Source: Pilimelia columellifera (GTDB lineage: Bacteria; Actinomycetota; Actinomycetes; Mycobacteriales; Micromonosporaceae). Taken from it: a DNA stretch of 38,140 nucleotides. The position numbers and the translations under genes were made by a program. The notes below the pieces were generated by a model. It saw only the letters and a list, made by a program, of their open reading frames with translations. It was not told the origin of the DNA and searched no databases. Where the stretch lies: NCBI RefSeq assembly GCF_039532605.1, contig NZ_BAAARY010000022.1:1-38140 (forward strand), read 5' to 3'. Shown here piece by piece: positions 1 through 9,335 of this stretch. Each line of letters begins with the position of its first letter. The first letter of the stretch is position 1.

Positions 1-470
1 TACCGAGGTGTCGCGTCTCCATCTTGGACCCCGGACCACTCGGCGCGTCGCAGCCTACGTCACCCTCGGTGATCAAACAGTTGCCCGGAAAGGCTCAGTC
101 TGTCGCCCAAGCGCAATTGGCTCCAATGAGCCAACGGACGGTCAATTCTCAGGGTTGGCCAGCGGGACTATTGGGCTCTGTCCGTTCGGACCACCAGCCG
201 CCGTCATAAGTGATCGCGGCCGGCTCCATATTTCGACGCCGGCCGCGGATTGTCTCTCTCCGGACGCCCGTCGCGCGCCTGACATCTGCCCATGTCGGCA
301 TCAGGAAGCCAGCTCAGAGGCAGTTCTACTGCCTCCAGACAAACAAATACATACTCACCTATGCAACCCGAAGTGACGCTTTCGCTGCGCACAGTAAATG
401 CATTTTTGGTGAATTGACACAGTTTCCCCGGACAGCCGAGTATTGGTGCCCCTTACCTCTTGGAGCGACT
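1..470. other. Non-coding upstream region of the LPVTG gene
   Basis: I find no convincing gene here. Base composition is visibly lower in GC than the rest of the window and open frames lack the third-position G/C bias of neighbouring genes. The last 60 bases hold the probable promoter and ribosome binding site of the surface protein gene that starts at 471. The left 200 bases could be the tail of an intergenic region or of a gene outside the window; nothing recognisable is seen. Confidence 0.5.
414..443 (+). promoter_or_regulatory. Probable sigma70-type promoter of the LPVTG gene
   Basis: A perfect -35 hexamer TTGACA lies at 414-419. Eighteen bases later GAGTAT (438-443) keeps the important second A and last T of a -10 element. 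The predicted transcript would start near 450 and include the GGAG at 462-465, five bases before the GTG start at 471. Confidence 0.4.
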
Positions 471-1748
471 GTGAATCCTCGCCTGCACATGGCCCGAGTA
501 GCGTTCGCTATCGCCGCGCTCGGCGCGATGACCGTTGCCGCCCCGGCGGCTGCCGCCGTCGCCAACCCGGACGTCACCCCGGCGAACACCGAGGCGGGCG
601 GATCATCGCCGAAGGGCGACTCGCCCGACGGACCCTCGGAGTCCGGCAAATCCCACCACGTTGGAAAGCAAAACAAACCCGCACAGCCCAGATCCCCGGA
701 GGCTCCGGCGGCCCGGCGCGACAAACCAGCCCAGCAGCCGGCCGAGCCGGCCCACAAGCCGGCCAGAAACGCCCACCCGCCGGCGAAAGCCACGCGGAGC
801 AAACCCGCGCCAGCGAAACCCGCGCGGACAGCGCCCGCGCCAGCGAAACCCGCGCCAGCGAAACCCGAAACGGTAGAGCCCGAGACGGTGGCGCCCGCGC
901 CGGGGAACGCCTCGCCGGCCGACGCAGCGCCCAGCGGGGAGCAGGCGCCGACCCCGACGGCCGAAAGCACCTCGCGGAGCCGGGCGGACGACATGCCGAC
1001 GCAGAACCCAGTTCCCGGGAAACCGGCGAAGAGCCCGGCCAAGAGGCTGGCGGTCGCTGTGCCGGACGTGGCGCCGGACAGCGACATCACGCCGGCCGAC
1101 GAGGCTCCGGTGTCCCCCGATGTCCAGGTGCCGTCCGGGGGGCTCCCGCTGGACGACAGCCTGCCTGGCTCGCTGATCCCGCCGCCGGCCGTCCACGGGG
1201 ATGACCAGGATGACGATGCGTCCGACGACGACCAGTGGTGCGTCGTGCCGCTGACGCCGCTGGCCGCTGACGCCGTCTGCTTCGATATTGACGACGACGA
1301 CAGCGACGACCACGACGAGGACGAGGACGAGGAGGACGACCACGACGAGGACCAGGACGAGGACGACGAACACGACTCGTCCTGGGATGACGATCCGTGG
1401 GCCGGCGGCGACGACCCTTGGGGCTGGGACGACGAGCCTGGCGACTGGGACGACGAGCCCTGGAAAGAGACGCCGTGGGAGGGCGATGGCGGTGGCGTGG
1501 TGGCCGGCCCTGGCGCTCCACCGGCTCCGGCCCTGCTCCCGGGCCGGGCCGTGGCGCTGGATCGGGCGCCGACCCCTGCCCAGGTGACGCGCCTGGGTCA
1601 GACGAACGCTGGCGGTTCCGTGACGTCGGCTGAGCTTCCGGTGACCGGGTCGCCGCTGTCGGCTCTGGCTGGCTTCGGCCTGACGTTGCTCGTCGGCGGC
1701 TTCGTGATCCGGCTGACAGGCCGACGCCGGGGGCCGGCAGCGAGCTGA
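471..1748 (+). CDS. LPVTG sortase-anchored surface protein, polyampholytic
   Basis: This 425-residue protein is predicted to be exported and covalently attached to the cell wall. The GTG at 471 is chosen because GGAG lies five bases upstream and a typical signal peptide follows (hydrophobic stretch about residues 8-31, ending in an Ala-rich cleavage region). Residues about 44-145 are rich in Pro, Ala and Lys with repeated KPA-type units. Residues about 243-337 are extremely acidic, dominated by Asp/Glu and with several Trp in DDPW/WDDEP-type units. The C-terminus has the sortase motif LPVTG (389-393), a hydrophobic segment and a basic tail (RRRG). No enzymatic domain is seen. The low-complexity body suggests a wall spacer, adhesin or cation-binding protein; the exact role is unknown. 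No sortase gene is in the window. A strong terminator follows. Confidence 0.85.
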   Translation: MNPRLHMARVAFAIAALGAMTVAAPAAAAVANPDVTPANTEAGGSSPKGDSPDGPSESGKSHHVGKQNKPAQPRSPEAPAARRDKPAQQPAEPAHKPARNAHPPAKATRSKPAPAKPARTAPAPAKPAPAKPETVEPETVAPAPGNASPADAAPSGEQAPTPTAESTSRSRADDMPTQNPVPGKPAKSPAKRLAVAVPDVAPDSDITPADEAPVSPDVQVPSGGLPLDDSLPGSLIPPPAVHGDDQDDDASDDDQWCVVPLTPLAADAVCFDIDDDDSDDHDEDEDEEDDHDEDQDEDDEHDSSWDDDPWAGGDDPWGWDDEPGDWDDEPWKETPWEGDGGGVVAGPGAPPAPALLPGRAVALDRAPTPAQVTRLGQTNAGGSVTSAELPVTGSPLSALAGFGLTLLVGGFVIRLTGRRRGPAAS

Positions 1749-1761
1749 CCAGACGTCGAAC

Positions 1762-1788
1762 GGCGCCCCACGGATTCCGTGGGGCGCC
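1762..1788 (+). terminator. Terminator-like hairpin after the LPVTG gene
   Basis: A perfect 12-base-pair stem (GGCGCCCCACGG pairing with 1777-1788) with a three-base loop lies 13 bases after the stop codon. There is no T tract, as is common in high-GC actinobacteria. Confidence 0.75.
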
Positions 1789-1807
1789 CGTGGTCGCCAC
1801 GCCTAGC

Positions 1808-1813
1808 TATATT
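1808..1813 (+). promoter_or_regulatory. -10 element for a leaderless transcript
   Basis: TATATT lies exactly seven bases before the ATG at 1821, and no ribosome binding site is visible. Transcription would start at or next to the start codon. Confidence 0.5.
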
Positions 1814-1820
1814 GCGCGAC

Positions 1821-2360
1821 ATGACTTCCTTCGGCGCCGTGGCCGACCGTGGCTTGCTCGTGTTCGGCTGCTTCAGCCTCATCCCGCTGGCTACCGGCGC
1901 CTTCATGATCGTTAAAGGGCATCGGCAGCGACGTCAGGCGTCCCGACTGGCTTTCACCGGGCGTCGCACGACCGCGACGATCGTCGACAACCAGATGCAG
2001 CCGATGTCCGAGGGCCGGATGCTCTTCCACCCGGTGATCCGGTTCGCCGCGGGCGACAGGAAGGTCGTCACGGCGGTACCCAACCCCAGCCCGAGGTCGT
2101 ATGTCACCGGGACGACGATGGAGGTCGCCTACGATCCGGCGGACCCTCGGCTCGTCGCCCCGGTCGATGGGACCGCCGGGCGCGGCTATCTGACCGGCGG
2201 CCTCATCTTCATCGGGTTCGCCGTCGTCATCGCGGTTGTCAGCCTGTTGATCTTCGAGGACGCGGCGGCGTTCGACACGTTCGGCGACGTGCCGGCGGAC
2301 GCCGAACTGCCGGACGGTTTCGACCCGGGCGCGGTTCCGGACGGCATCGACGGCGAGTAG
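1821..2360 (+). CDS. DUF3592-family membrane protein
   Basis: A 179-residue protein with two predicted membrane segments, near residues 9-28 and near 113-137, on either side of a soluble beta-rich part. That middle part (GRRTTATIVDN..., HPVIRF..., EVAYDPADP) has the pattern of DUF3592, a family of unknown function. The tail is acidic. The ATG at 1821 is chosen because the coding pattern and first membrane segment begin there and a TATATT -10 element sits seven bases upstream. The upstream in-frame sequence overlaps the terminator of the previous gene. It is co-directional with the DUF4191 gene, 44 bases downstream. Function is unknown. Confidence 0.8.
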   Translation: MTSFGAVADRGLLVFGCFSLIPLATGAFMIVKGHRQRRQASRLAFTGRRTTATIVDNQMQPMSEGRMLFHPVIRFAAGDRKVVTAVPNPSPRSYVTGTTMEVAYDPADPRLVAPVDGTAGRGYLTGGLIFIGFAVVIAVVSLLIFEDAAAFDTFGDVPADAELPDGFDPGAVPDGIDGE

Positions 2361-2391
2361 GCCGGCGCGGCAGGCCCACCTTGCCAGGAAC

Positions 2392-2397
2392 TAGACT
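2392..2397 (+). promoter_or_regulatory. -10 element for a leaderless transcript
   Basis: TAGACT lies seven bases before the ATG at 2405, the spacing expected if transcription starts at the A of the start codon. Confidence 0.45.
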
Positions 2398-2404
2398 CCC
2401 GACC

Positions 2405-3097
2405 ATGGCGAAGCCCCAGGAGAAGGTTCCGTTCCGGACGAAGCTCAAGCAGATCGGACAGGTCTTTTCGTTCACCGCGAAGCAGGACAAGCTGTTCCTG
2501 CCGTTGGTGTCCGGCGCGATCCTGATCCCGCTCGCGCTGGCGGTCGTCGCCTTCCTCATCTGGGAGAGCTGGTTCGTCATCCCGTTCGGCGTTCTCGGGG
2601 CTGTCCTGGCAGTGCTCATCGTGCTCAACCTGCGCGCCGGCCGCGCGATGACCAACGCCGCCGAGGGCCAGCCCGGCGCGGCCGCGCAGCTGGTGGAGAC
2701 GATGCGCGGCGACTGGCGGGTGACGCCGGCGGTCAGCTCCACCACCCAGCTCGACATGGTGCACCTGGTCATCGGCCGCCCAGGGGTGCTGCTGCTCGGC
2801 GAGGGCGACCCGGAGCGGGTACGCAAGCTGATCTCGCAGGAGAAGCGGCGGCTGGGCAAGGTCGTCGGGGGCGCCCCGATCTACGACTATCTGGTCGGCC
2901 AGCAGGAGGGGGCCCTGCCGCTGCGCAAGCTGCGGACGACCCTGACCCGACTGCCCCGCAACCTCACCGGCCGGGACGTCAACGCGCTCGACAAGCGACT
3001 CACCGCGCTCACCGCCCGGCCGCAGATGCCCAAGGGCGCAATCCCGAAGAGCATGCGGCCACAGCGCGGCGGCTTCCGCCCACCGCGCGGCCGCTGA
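2405..3097 (+). CDS. DUF4191 family membrane protein
   Basis: A 230-residue protein with a basic N-terminus, two closely spaced membrane segments (about residues 34-55 and 58-79) and a soluble C-terminal part rich in basic residues. The sequence pattern (FTAKQD near residue 25, the membrane pair, then GRPGVLLLGEG) is that of DUF4191, an actinobacterial family of unknown function usually found beside glnA1 (Rv2219 in M. tuberculosis). The ATG at 2405 is chosen because a TAGACT element sits seven bases upstream and the family usually begins with a similar MAK/MP sequence. The stop codon is embedded in a 20-base tandem repeat. The usual neighbour glnA1 is still nearby, but a sulfatase gene is inserted between them. 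Confidence 0.85.
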   Translation: MAKPQEKVPFRTKLKQIGQVFSFTAKQDKLFLPLVSGAILIPLALAVVAFLIWESWFVIPFGVLGAVLAVLIVLNLRAGRAMTNAAEGQPGAAAQLVETMRGDWRVTPAVSSTTQLDMVHLVIGRPGVLLLGEGDPERVRKLISQEKRRLGKVVGGAPIYDYLVGQQEGALPLRKLRTTLTRLPRNLTGRDVNALDKRLTALTARPQMPKGAIPKSMRPQRGGFRPPRGR

Positions 3098-3141
3098 GCC
3101 GCCAGCCACGCCGCTGAGCCGCCAGCCACGCTGAGCCGCCA
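3091..3141. repeat. 20-bp tandem repeat, two perfect copies plus a partial one
   Basis: CCGCTGAGCCGCCAGCCACG occurs at 3091-3110 and again at 3111-3130, followed by a partial copy (CTGAGCCGCCA, 3131-3141). The first copy contains the TGA stop codon of the DUF4191 gene, so each unit carries a copy of that stop and its context. It lies in the short convergent gap before the sulfatase gene. Confidence 0.9.
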
Positions 3142-3154
3142 ACGCCAAGGGGAG

Positions 3155-4549
3155 TTACCAGCAGGCGGCCCCCGCACAGCGCCGCTGGGCCGCCAACGCC
3201 CGCGCCAGCTTCCCGACGTCCGGGTCGTTGCCGCGGGCCTTGTCGCCCAGCAGGTTGACCAGTTGCCAAGGGTCCCGGTCCAGGTCGTAGTACTCGCGGT
3301 CGATGACCTCTCCCTCGGCGTCGTACAACTCGGTGTAGCGGTACCGGCCGGGAGCGTACGCCGACGCCCAGGTGGGGATGCTGCCGTTGGCCGTGTCGTG
3401 CCAGTACTCGGTGAGCACCTGGGACCTCCGGTGATCGCCGAGCAGGCTGCGGCCGTCGGTCGCGAAGCTTGGCCGTAGGCCGACCGCGTCGAGCACCGTC
3501 GGGGCGACGTCCACCATGGCCGCCAACCGGTTGTCCCGCACCCCGGCGCGCAGGTGGCCGGGCCAGGACATGAGCATCGGCACCCGGTCAGCCGCCGAGT
3601 AGGGCGCGAACTTGCTCGGCAGCCCGTGCTCTCCCCAGAACTTGCCGTTGTCCGACAGGAGCAACACCAGCGTGTTGTCCAGCTCGCCGCGGGCGGCCAG
3701 CCTCGCGCGCACCGACGCGATGGCGTCGTCGACCGAGCGCATGACCCGCAGCTGGGCCTGCCGGGTCGCCGCGCCCTCGGCCGTCGTCACGGTGTAGGGG
3801 CGCAACCAGTCGGGCTTGTCGCCGCGGTCCTTCTCCCTGGCGGCCGGGTTCGCACGCCACGGATCGACGACGCGGGCGTATCGCGGTTCCGGCGTGTACG
3901 GCGAGTGCGGCGCGGTGAAACCGGCGTAGATCATCCAGGGTTGACGGTCATCGCGCTCGTAGCTGTCGATGTAGCGGTTGATCTGGTCGCCGATGAACGT
4001 CGTCGCGTACGGGGCCCGGCGGGTGTCCCCGTCCACCACGAAAGACGAGCTGACGTAGCCGCCACCGGTGAGCGCCGCGTTGTCGAAGTGGGGCGGTCGG
4101 CGGGTCGATGGCCAACCGTTGAAGATCTTGCCGACCGCGGCGGTCCGGTACCCGGCGGCGTCGAGATCGTGCTGGAGGGTGCGGTCATGGTCGTACCGAC
4201 CCACAGCGGACTGCGCGGTGACGTTGTGGTTGTGTGCGAAACGCCCGGAGAACATGGTGGCCCGGCTGGGGCAGCAGCTCGGGGTGGTCACCACCGCCCG
4301 CGGGTAGCTGATCCCCCGGTTCGCGAGCCAGGACACCGTCCGCGGCATGGCGTTCATCGCATCAGCGCGGGCGTCATCGAGGAGCATGATGAGGACGTTG
4401 GGACGGTGGGCCGACGCCCGCCCCGGGCCGGTGTCCGCGGTGGCCGCGGACGCGCCCGTCACCGCGACGAGCACACCGGCCGCCACAGCCGTGGCCAGGG
4501 CTCGGCGGCCCGGACGGATCCGTCTACGAGCGCTCAGGGCAGAATCCAT
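3155..4549 (-). CDS. Secreted sulfatase (FGly type)
   Basis: A 464-residue sulfatase of the alkaline-phosphatase superfamily, which hydrolyses sulfate esters outside the membrane. Residues 1-40 form an Arg-rich, possibly Tat-like, signal peptide ending in Ala-rich sequence. PNVLIMLLDD gives the metal-binding aspartates D58/D59. C92 in CCPSR is the residue that formylglycine-generating enzyme would convert to the catalytic aldehyde. LLLSDNGKFWGEHG supplies further metal ligands. Closest resemblance is to N-acetylglucosamine-6-sulfatase/arylsulfatase-like secreted enzymes; the substrate cannot be read from sequence. GGAGG lies six bases before the ATG. The gene is convergent with DUF4191 and divergent from glnA1, so it interrupts an otherwise conserved neighbourhood. 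No formylglycine-generating enzyme or anaerobic sulfatase maturase gene is in the window. Confidence 0.9.
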   Translation of the reverse strand: MDSALSARRRIRPGRRALATAVAAGVLVAVTGASAATADTGPGRASAHRPNVLIMLLDDARADAMNAMPRTVSWLANRGISYPRAVVTTPSCCPSRATMFSGRFAHNHNVTAQSAVGRYDHDRTLQHDLDAAGYRTAAVGKIFNGWPSTRRPPHFDNAALTGGGYVSSSFVVDGDTRRAPYATTFIGDQINRYIDSYERDDRQPWMIYAGFTAPHSPYTPEPRYARVVDPWRANPAAREKDRGDKPDWLRPYTVTTAEGAATRQAQLRVMRSVDDAIASVRARLAARGELDNTLVLLLSDNGKFWGEHGLPSKFAPYSAADRVPMLMSWPGHLRAGVRDNRLAAMVDVAPTVLDAVGLRPSFATDGRSLLGDHRRSQVLTEYWHDTANGSIPTWASAYAPGRYRYTELYDAEGEVIDREYYDLDRDPWQLVNLLGDKARGNDPDVGKLARALAAQRRCAGAACW

Positions 4550-4612
4550 GGGTCCTCCAGGTCGTCACGATTGGGACAACAATCCGCATATGGTTATCCC
4601 ATCCGGCGCCGT

Positions 4613-4628
4613 GTAACAGCGTCGAAAC
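4613..4628 (+). promoter_or_regulatory. GlnR-type binding box upstream of glnA1
   Basis: GTAAC (4613-4617), six bases, GAAAC (4624-4628) matches the actinobacterial GlnR consensus gTnAc-n6-GaAAc at every specified position. It is about 80 bases before the glnA1 start. A possible -10 hexamer TACGGT is at 4661-4666, which would place the box centre about 50 bases upstream of transcription start, a position suited to activation. A weaker half-match, GTCAC-n6-GACAA, lies at 4564-4579. The box is also between glnA1 and the divergent sulfatase gene. Confidence 0.7.
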
Positions 4629-4706
4629 AAGAAAGACATGGCCGGGCAACGACCCCGCCCTACGGTGGTCACCGTCGAGCCAGCTGAGCCAGCCACAGGA
4701 GGATGC

Positions 4707-6131
<1,425 letters not shown>

Positions 6132-6149
6132 CCCCGGTCGGCGGTCGGG

Positions 6150-6190
6150 CGCGGGTGGCGGAGGTCCGGTTTCGGGCCCCGCCACCCGCG
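6150..6190. terminator. Bidirectional terminator between glnA1 and the mannosyltransferase
   Basis: A perfect 12-base-pair stem (6150-6161 with 6179-6190) and a 17-base loop lie in the 67-base convergent gap. It can serve glnA1 on the plus strand and the MptB-like gene on the minus strand. Confidence 0.7.
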
Positions 6191-6198
6191 TCGGCGTC

Positions 6199-7686
6199 TC
6201 AGACCGTCGACAGGTCCGGGCGCGCCTCCGCGCGACCAGGACGGGCGCGCCACACTCGCACCGCCACGACCACGACCGTGATGGTCATCAGCGGCGCGCC
6301 GGGGAACTTGACGTAACGGACCAGGCCGCTGCCGTCCGGGAGGACCAGGAACCCCGCCACGGCGCTGATCGCCGCGAAAAGCCGCCACCGCGCGGTCGAC
6401 GCCGCCACCGCCAACGTCGCCAGCGGCAACAGCAGGTACCACGGGTGGAACACCGGGCTCAGCGCCACGACAGCGAACATGGCGAGCCCGGCCGCCAGCA
6501 GCGGGTCCGCGCCGTCGCGCCAGGCCCGCCACCAGATCCATACCAGGGCCGCAAGCAACGCCACCATCGCCACCAACCGGACGGCCGGCACCGCGCTCCC
6601 CGGTAGACCGACAAGCCGGCCGACGTAGTCGATCGTCTGCCCGACCGCCGTCGGCGGCGAGGTCCACTGGATCGAGTCGCCGCTGTGTCGGAGCGCACCC
6701 ACCCAGCCGAAGCCCAGGCCGGGGAGGAACGTCAGACCCGCCACCGTCACGACGGCGCCCACGATGACCGCCCAACCCTGGCGGACCAGGTCGACCAGTC
6801 CGGTGGACCGGCCCGCGAGGAGCACCGCGAACGGCAGCAGCACCCCAGCGGTCGCCTTCACCATGACCGCCGCGCCCAGCAGGGCGCCACCGGCCAGGAG
6901 CAGCCACAGCCGGCGCCGGCCACCGTCGGGGGCGGCCAGGATCACGGCGATGCCCAGCACCGCGAACCCGATCATCAGGGCGTCGTTGTGGCCGCCGCCG
7001 ATGAGGTGCAGCGGCGCCAGCGGGCACGCCAGGATCAGCCAGAACGCCGCCGACGGGTCCAGGCCACGCCGACGGGCGGCCATCGGCACCCCGACGCCGG
7101 TCATGACCACGCCGATGACCGCGGCCAGCTTCAACACCGCCACCGACGCCCAGAGCACCCCGCCTACCGTCACGGCCAGGCCCGCCAGCAGCACGAACAG
7201 CGGACCGTACGGGGCAGGCGTCTCGCGCCAGATGTTCGAGACCGAGCCCAGCCAGGGGCACGGCATCGCGGCCGGTCCTTCAGCGTAGGGGTCGCGACCG
7301 GCTGCCAGGCCCGCCCCCTGGCAGGCGTACGAGTACAGATCCCGGCTCCCGTAGGGCGTCGCGGCCAACAGCGGCGCCGACCACAACGCCACGGTGGACG
7401 CTGCCCAGCCCAGCCCCGGCACCCCCCGCAGACCCTGCCACCAGGCGACCGTCAGCAGGATCAGGCCAACCAGCCAGCTCGCCAGGATTCCCGGCCCGAA
7501 CGGCAGGTTCCAGGTGGCGGACGGACCGGCGCCCAGCCACAGGGCCGTCCGGGCGCCGCCGAGGACGGCGGCCAACGCCAACAGCAGGGAACCGGTGAGC
7601 CCCCCGTACCGAATCGCCCTGGGGCTTGCCCAGACAGGTGAGCTGACGGCGTCAGCGGCGTCGTCGGTCCTGCGGGATCGGAGCAT
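6199..7686 (-). CDS. MptB-like polyprenol-phosphomannose-dependent alpha-1,6-mannosyltransferase
   Basis: A 495-residue polytopic membrane protein with about 12 hydrophobic segments and the pattern of the MptA/MptB group of GT-C mannosyltransferases. These enzymes extend cell-envelope mannan cores of lipomannan type from polyprenyl-phosphomannose outside the membrane. Recognisable features are the first external loop with YGSRDLYSYACQG, DPYAEGP, then APYGPLF, GGHNDALM and HPWYLL near the C-terminus. The ATG at 7686 is preferred over the ATG at 7752, which would overlap the previous stop as ATGA. The 66 bases between them have poor third-position G/C bias, and a TACGAT -10 element lies eight bases before 7686. 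The precise linkage and acceptor are not deducible. Confidence 0.8.
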   Translation of the reverse strand: MLRSRRTDDAADAVSSPVWASPRAIRYGGLTGSLLLALAAVLGGARTALWLGAGPSATWNLPFGPGILASWLVGLILLTVAWWQGLRGVPGLGWAASTVALWSAPLLAATPYGSRDLYSYACQGAGLAAGRDPYAEGPAAMPCPWLGSVSNIWRETPAPYGPLFVLLAGLAVTVGGVLWASVAVLKLAAVIGVVMTGVGVPMAARRRGLDPSAAFWLILACPLAPLHLIGGGHNDALMIGFAVLGIAVILAAPDGGRRRLWLLLAGGALLGAAVMVKATAGVLLPFAVLLAGRSTGLVDLVRQGWAVIVGAVVTVAGLTFLPGLGFGWVGALRHSGDSIQWTSPPTAVGQTIDYVGRLVGLPGSAVPAVRLVAMVALLAALVWIWWRAWRDGADPLLAAGLAMFAVVALSPVFHPWYLLLPLATLAVAASTARWRLFAAISAVAGFLVLPDGSGLVRYVKFPGAPLMTITVVVVAVRVWRARPGRAEARPDLSTV

Positions 7687-7694
7687 GGTTGGTG

Positions 7695-7700
7695 ATCGTA
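7695..7700 (-). promoter_or_regulatory. -10 element before the MptB-like gene
   Basis: Read on the minus strand, TACGAT is followed by eight bases and the ATG at 7686. No ribosome binding site is visible, which suggests a leaderless transcript separate from the upstream operon. Confidence 0.4.
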
Positions 7701-7748
7701 TGGCGCCAAATGAACGCGCGGAACGCAGGCGTGGCGGCTCGTGACCGG

Positions 7749-9335
7749 TCATTGGCACCAGGGGCCTGGCGACCAGAGCGAGGACGTCATCGTGTAGGCC
7801 CCGGCCCGCCCGGCGTCGACCCGCACCCGGTCGCCGTCGACCCGCAGGCAGCCGGGTCCGGACAGGCGGAGCCAGCGGGACGCCCGCACGTTCACCGTCA
7901 CGACCGCCGGCCCCTCGACCTCGAAGGCGACCGACGCCGCGTCGAGCCGTCGCAACGCCGCTGGCGCGGCCACGACGGCCGTCGGCTCGGCCACCCGCAG
8001 CAGCCGCCACCGGTCATCACGCCACACCTCGGCCAAATAGGGGACGCCCTGGCGGATGACGGCCGCCTCGGCGACGGCCCACTGGTCCGGATCGGCGTCG
8101 GCGAGCGCCACGTACGTCACGGCCCGCTCGGCCAGCCAACGCCGGTACGTGTCCGGGTTGAGGCCGGGCCGGTAGAACAGCGGGTTCTCGCCGACGTCGA
8201 GCTGGCGCTGCCATCCCCGGGCCAGTTGGATGTCCAACCCCAGCTGGGTCGACTCGCCGTGGTCCTTCAGGGGCACGGCCTCGACGCGCCCCGGCGGCAG
8301 CCGGCGCAGCTCGGCCGCCAGGCCGGCGTAGTACGCGCGGTGGTGCGGCGGGTCGCCCGCGCGCGCGAGGTCGCCGACGACGACGGGCGGCTGCCACCAC
8401 ACGACGAGCGCCACGACCAGCGCCAACGGAATCGTCGGCCAGCGTCCGAACCCGACGATGAGCGGCGCCGCCCACAGCATCGGCAGTCGCAGGGCGTTCG
8501 ACCCGATCGGGCTGGGGACCAGGTAGGCGAGGACGAGCAGGACAGTCGCGAGCGCCGCCCCGACGAGCAGCGTCGGACGCCGTGGGCCGACGGCCAGCGC
8601 GACCACCACACAGGTGGCGACGGCGACGAGCAGGGACTGCGCGCCGAAGGGCTGTGCGCCGCCGTCGCCGAACAGCCACGCCGACGTGGTCATCACCAGC
8701 AGCGGCGGCAGGCACAGCGGCGCCGCGACCGTCAGCGCCGCGACCATCGACCGGCGCTCCCACAGCCGGGCCAGGCCCCAGGCGCCGCCGGCGAGCGCCA
8801 GGAACAGACCGGCCACCGGGCTGGCCGCGGTGGCGCCGGCGGCCGCCAGCGTCGTCAGCGCCAGCGGCCGGCGCGACCCGGTGGCGGCCAGCAGCGCGGC
8901 CAGCGCCAACGCCATGCCCAGCGCGAACGTGATCCGGCCGGAGGCCAGGTTGCCGACCACGCACACCGCGGCTACCAGCCCGGCCACCAGCGGCCGGGCG
9001 GCGTCCGCGCGGCGCAGCAGCACGGCGGCCAGCCCCGCCGAGGCGACCGCCGACAACGCGCCGACCCACCTGGCGCCCCAGAGGCCGCCGCCGAACGCAG
9101 CCATGAGCGGCGGGGACAGCAAGCTGTACCCCAGCGGCGAGACGCCGCCGTACCAGCTGAGGTCGACCGGCGTCAGGCCGTGGGCGTCGAAGAAGTCGGC
9201 CCGGCGGATCTGGGCGGCGAGGTCGGTTCCCATCGGCGGCGCCAGCAGCCAGCCGGCGGTGAGGACGGCGGCCAGCGACACGCAGGCCAGCAGTTGGGTG
9301 GAACCGGGGTCGAGCCGGGCCCGGCGTTCAGGCAT
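7749..9335 (-). CDS. GT-C-like polytopic membrane protein of unknown function
   Basis: A 528-residue protein with a first membrane segment at about residues 12-31 and roughly ten more up to about residue 320, then a soluble C-terminal domain of about 200 residues that would be outside the membrane. The first external loop (GTDLAAQIRRADFF, then LSWYGGVSPLGYS) resembles the acidic loop of GT-C glycosyltransferases, so a role in envelope polysaccharide synthesis is plausible, but I do not recognise a named family. The ATG at 9335 overlaps the end of glnE by eight bases, implying translational coupling. It precedes an MptB-like mannosyltransferase, which fits an envelope role. Its final beta-rich portion could bind carbohydrate. 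Function is inferred only from topology and neighbours. Confidence 0.65.
   Translation of the reverse strand: MPERRARLDPGSTQLLACVSLAAVLTAGWLLAPPMGTDLAAQIRRADFFDAHGLTPVDLSWYGGVSPLGYSLLSPPLMAAFGGGLWGARWVGALSAVASAGLAAVLLRRADAARPLVAGLVAAVCVVGNLASGRITFALGMALALAALLAATGSRRPLALTTLAAAGATAASPVAGLFLALAGGAWGLARLWERRSMVAALTVAAPLCLPPLLVMTTSAWLFGDGGAQPFGAQSLLVAVATCVVVALAVGPRRPTLLVGAALATVLLVLAYLVPSPIGSNALRLPMLWAAPLIVGFGRWPTIPLALVVALVVWWQPPVVVGDLARAGDPPHHRAYYAGLAAELRRLPPGRVEAVPLKDHGESTQLGLDIQLARGWQRQLDVGENPLFYRPGLNPDTYRRWLAERAVTYVALADADPDQWAVAEAAVIRQGVPYLAEVWRDDRWRLLRVAEPTAVVAAPAALRRLDAASVAFEVEGPAVVTVNVRASRWLRLSGPGCLRVDGDRVRVDAGRAGAYTMTSSLWSPGPWCQ

Noticed and set aside
359..1800. Long open frames on the minus strand and other plus-strand frames across the LPVTG gene
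   Set aside because: They arise from Pro/Ala/Asp-rich low-complexity codons in very high GC DNA; they lack signal, domain and start-site support, whereas the chosen frame has a signal peptide and LPVTG anchor.
7687..7752. ATGA overlap start for the MptB-like gene at 7752
   Set aside because: Third-position G/C falls to about half in these 22 codons, and a -10 element lies just before the ATG at 7686; kept only as an alternative start.
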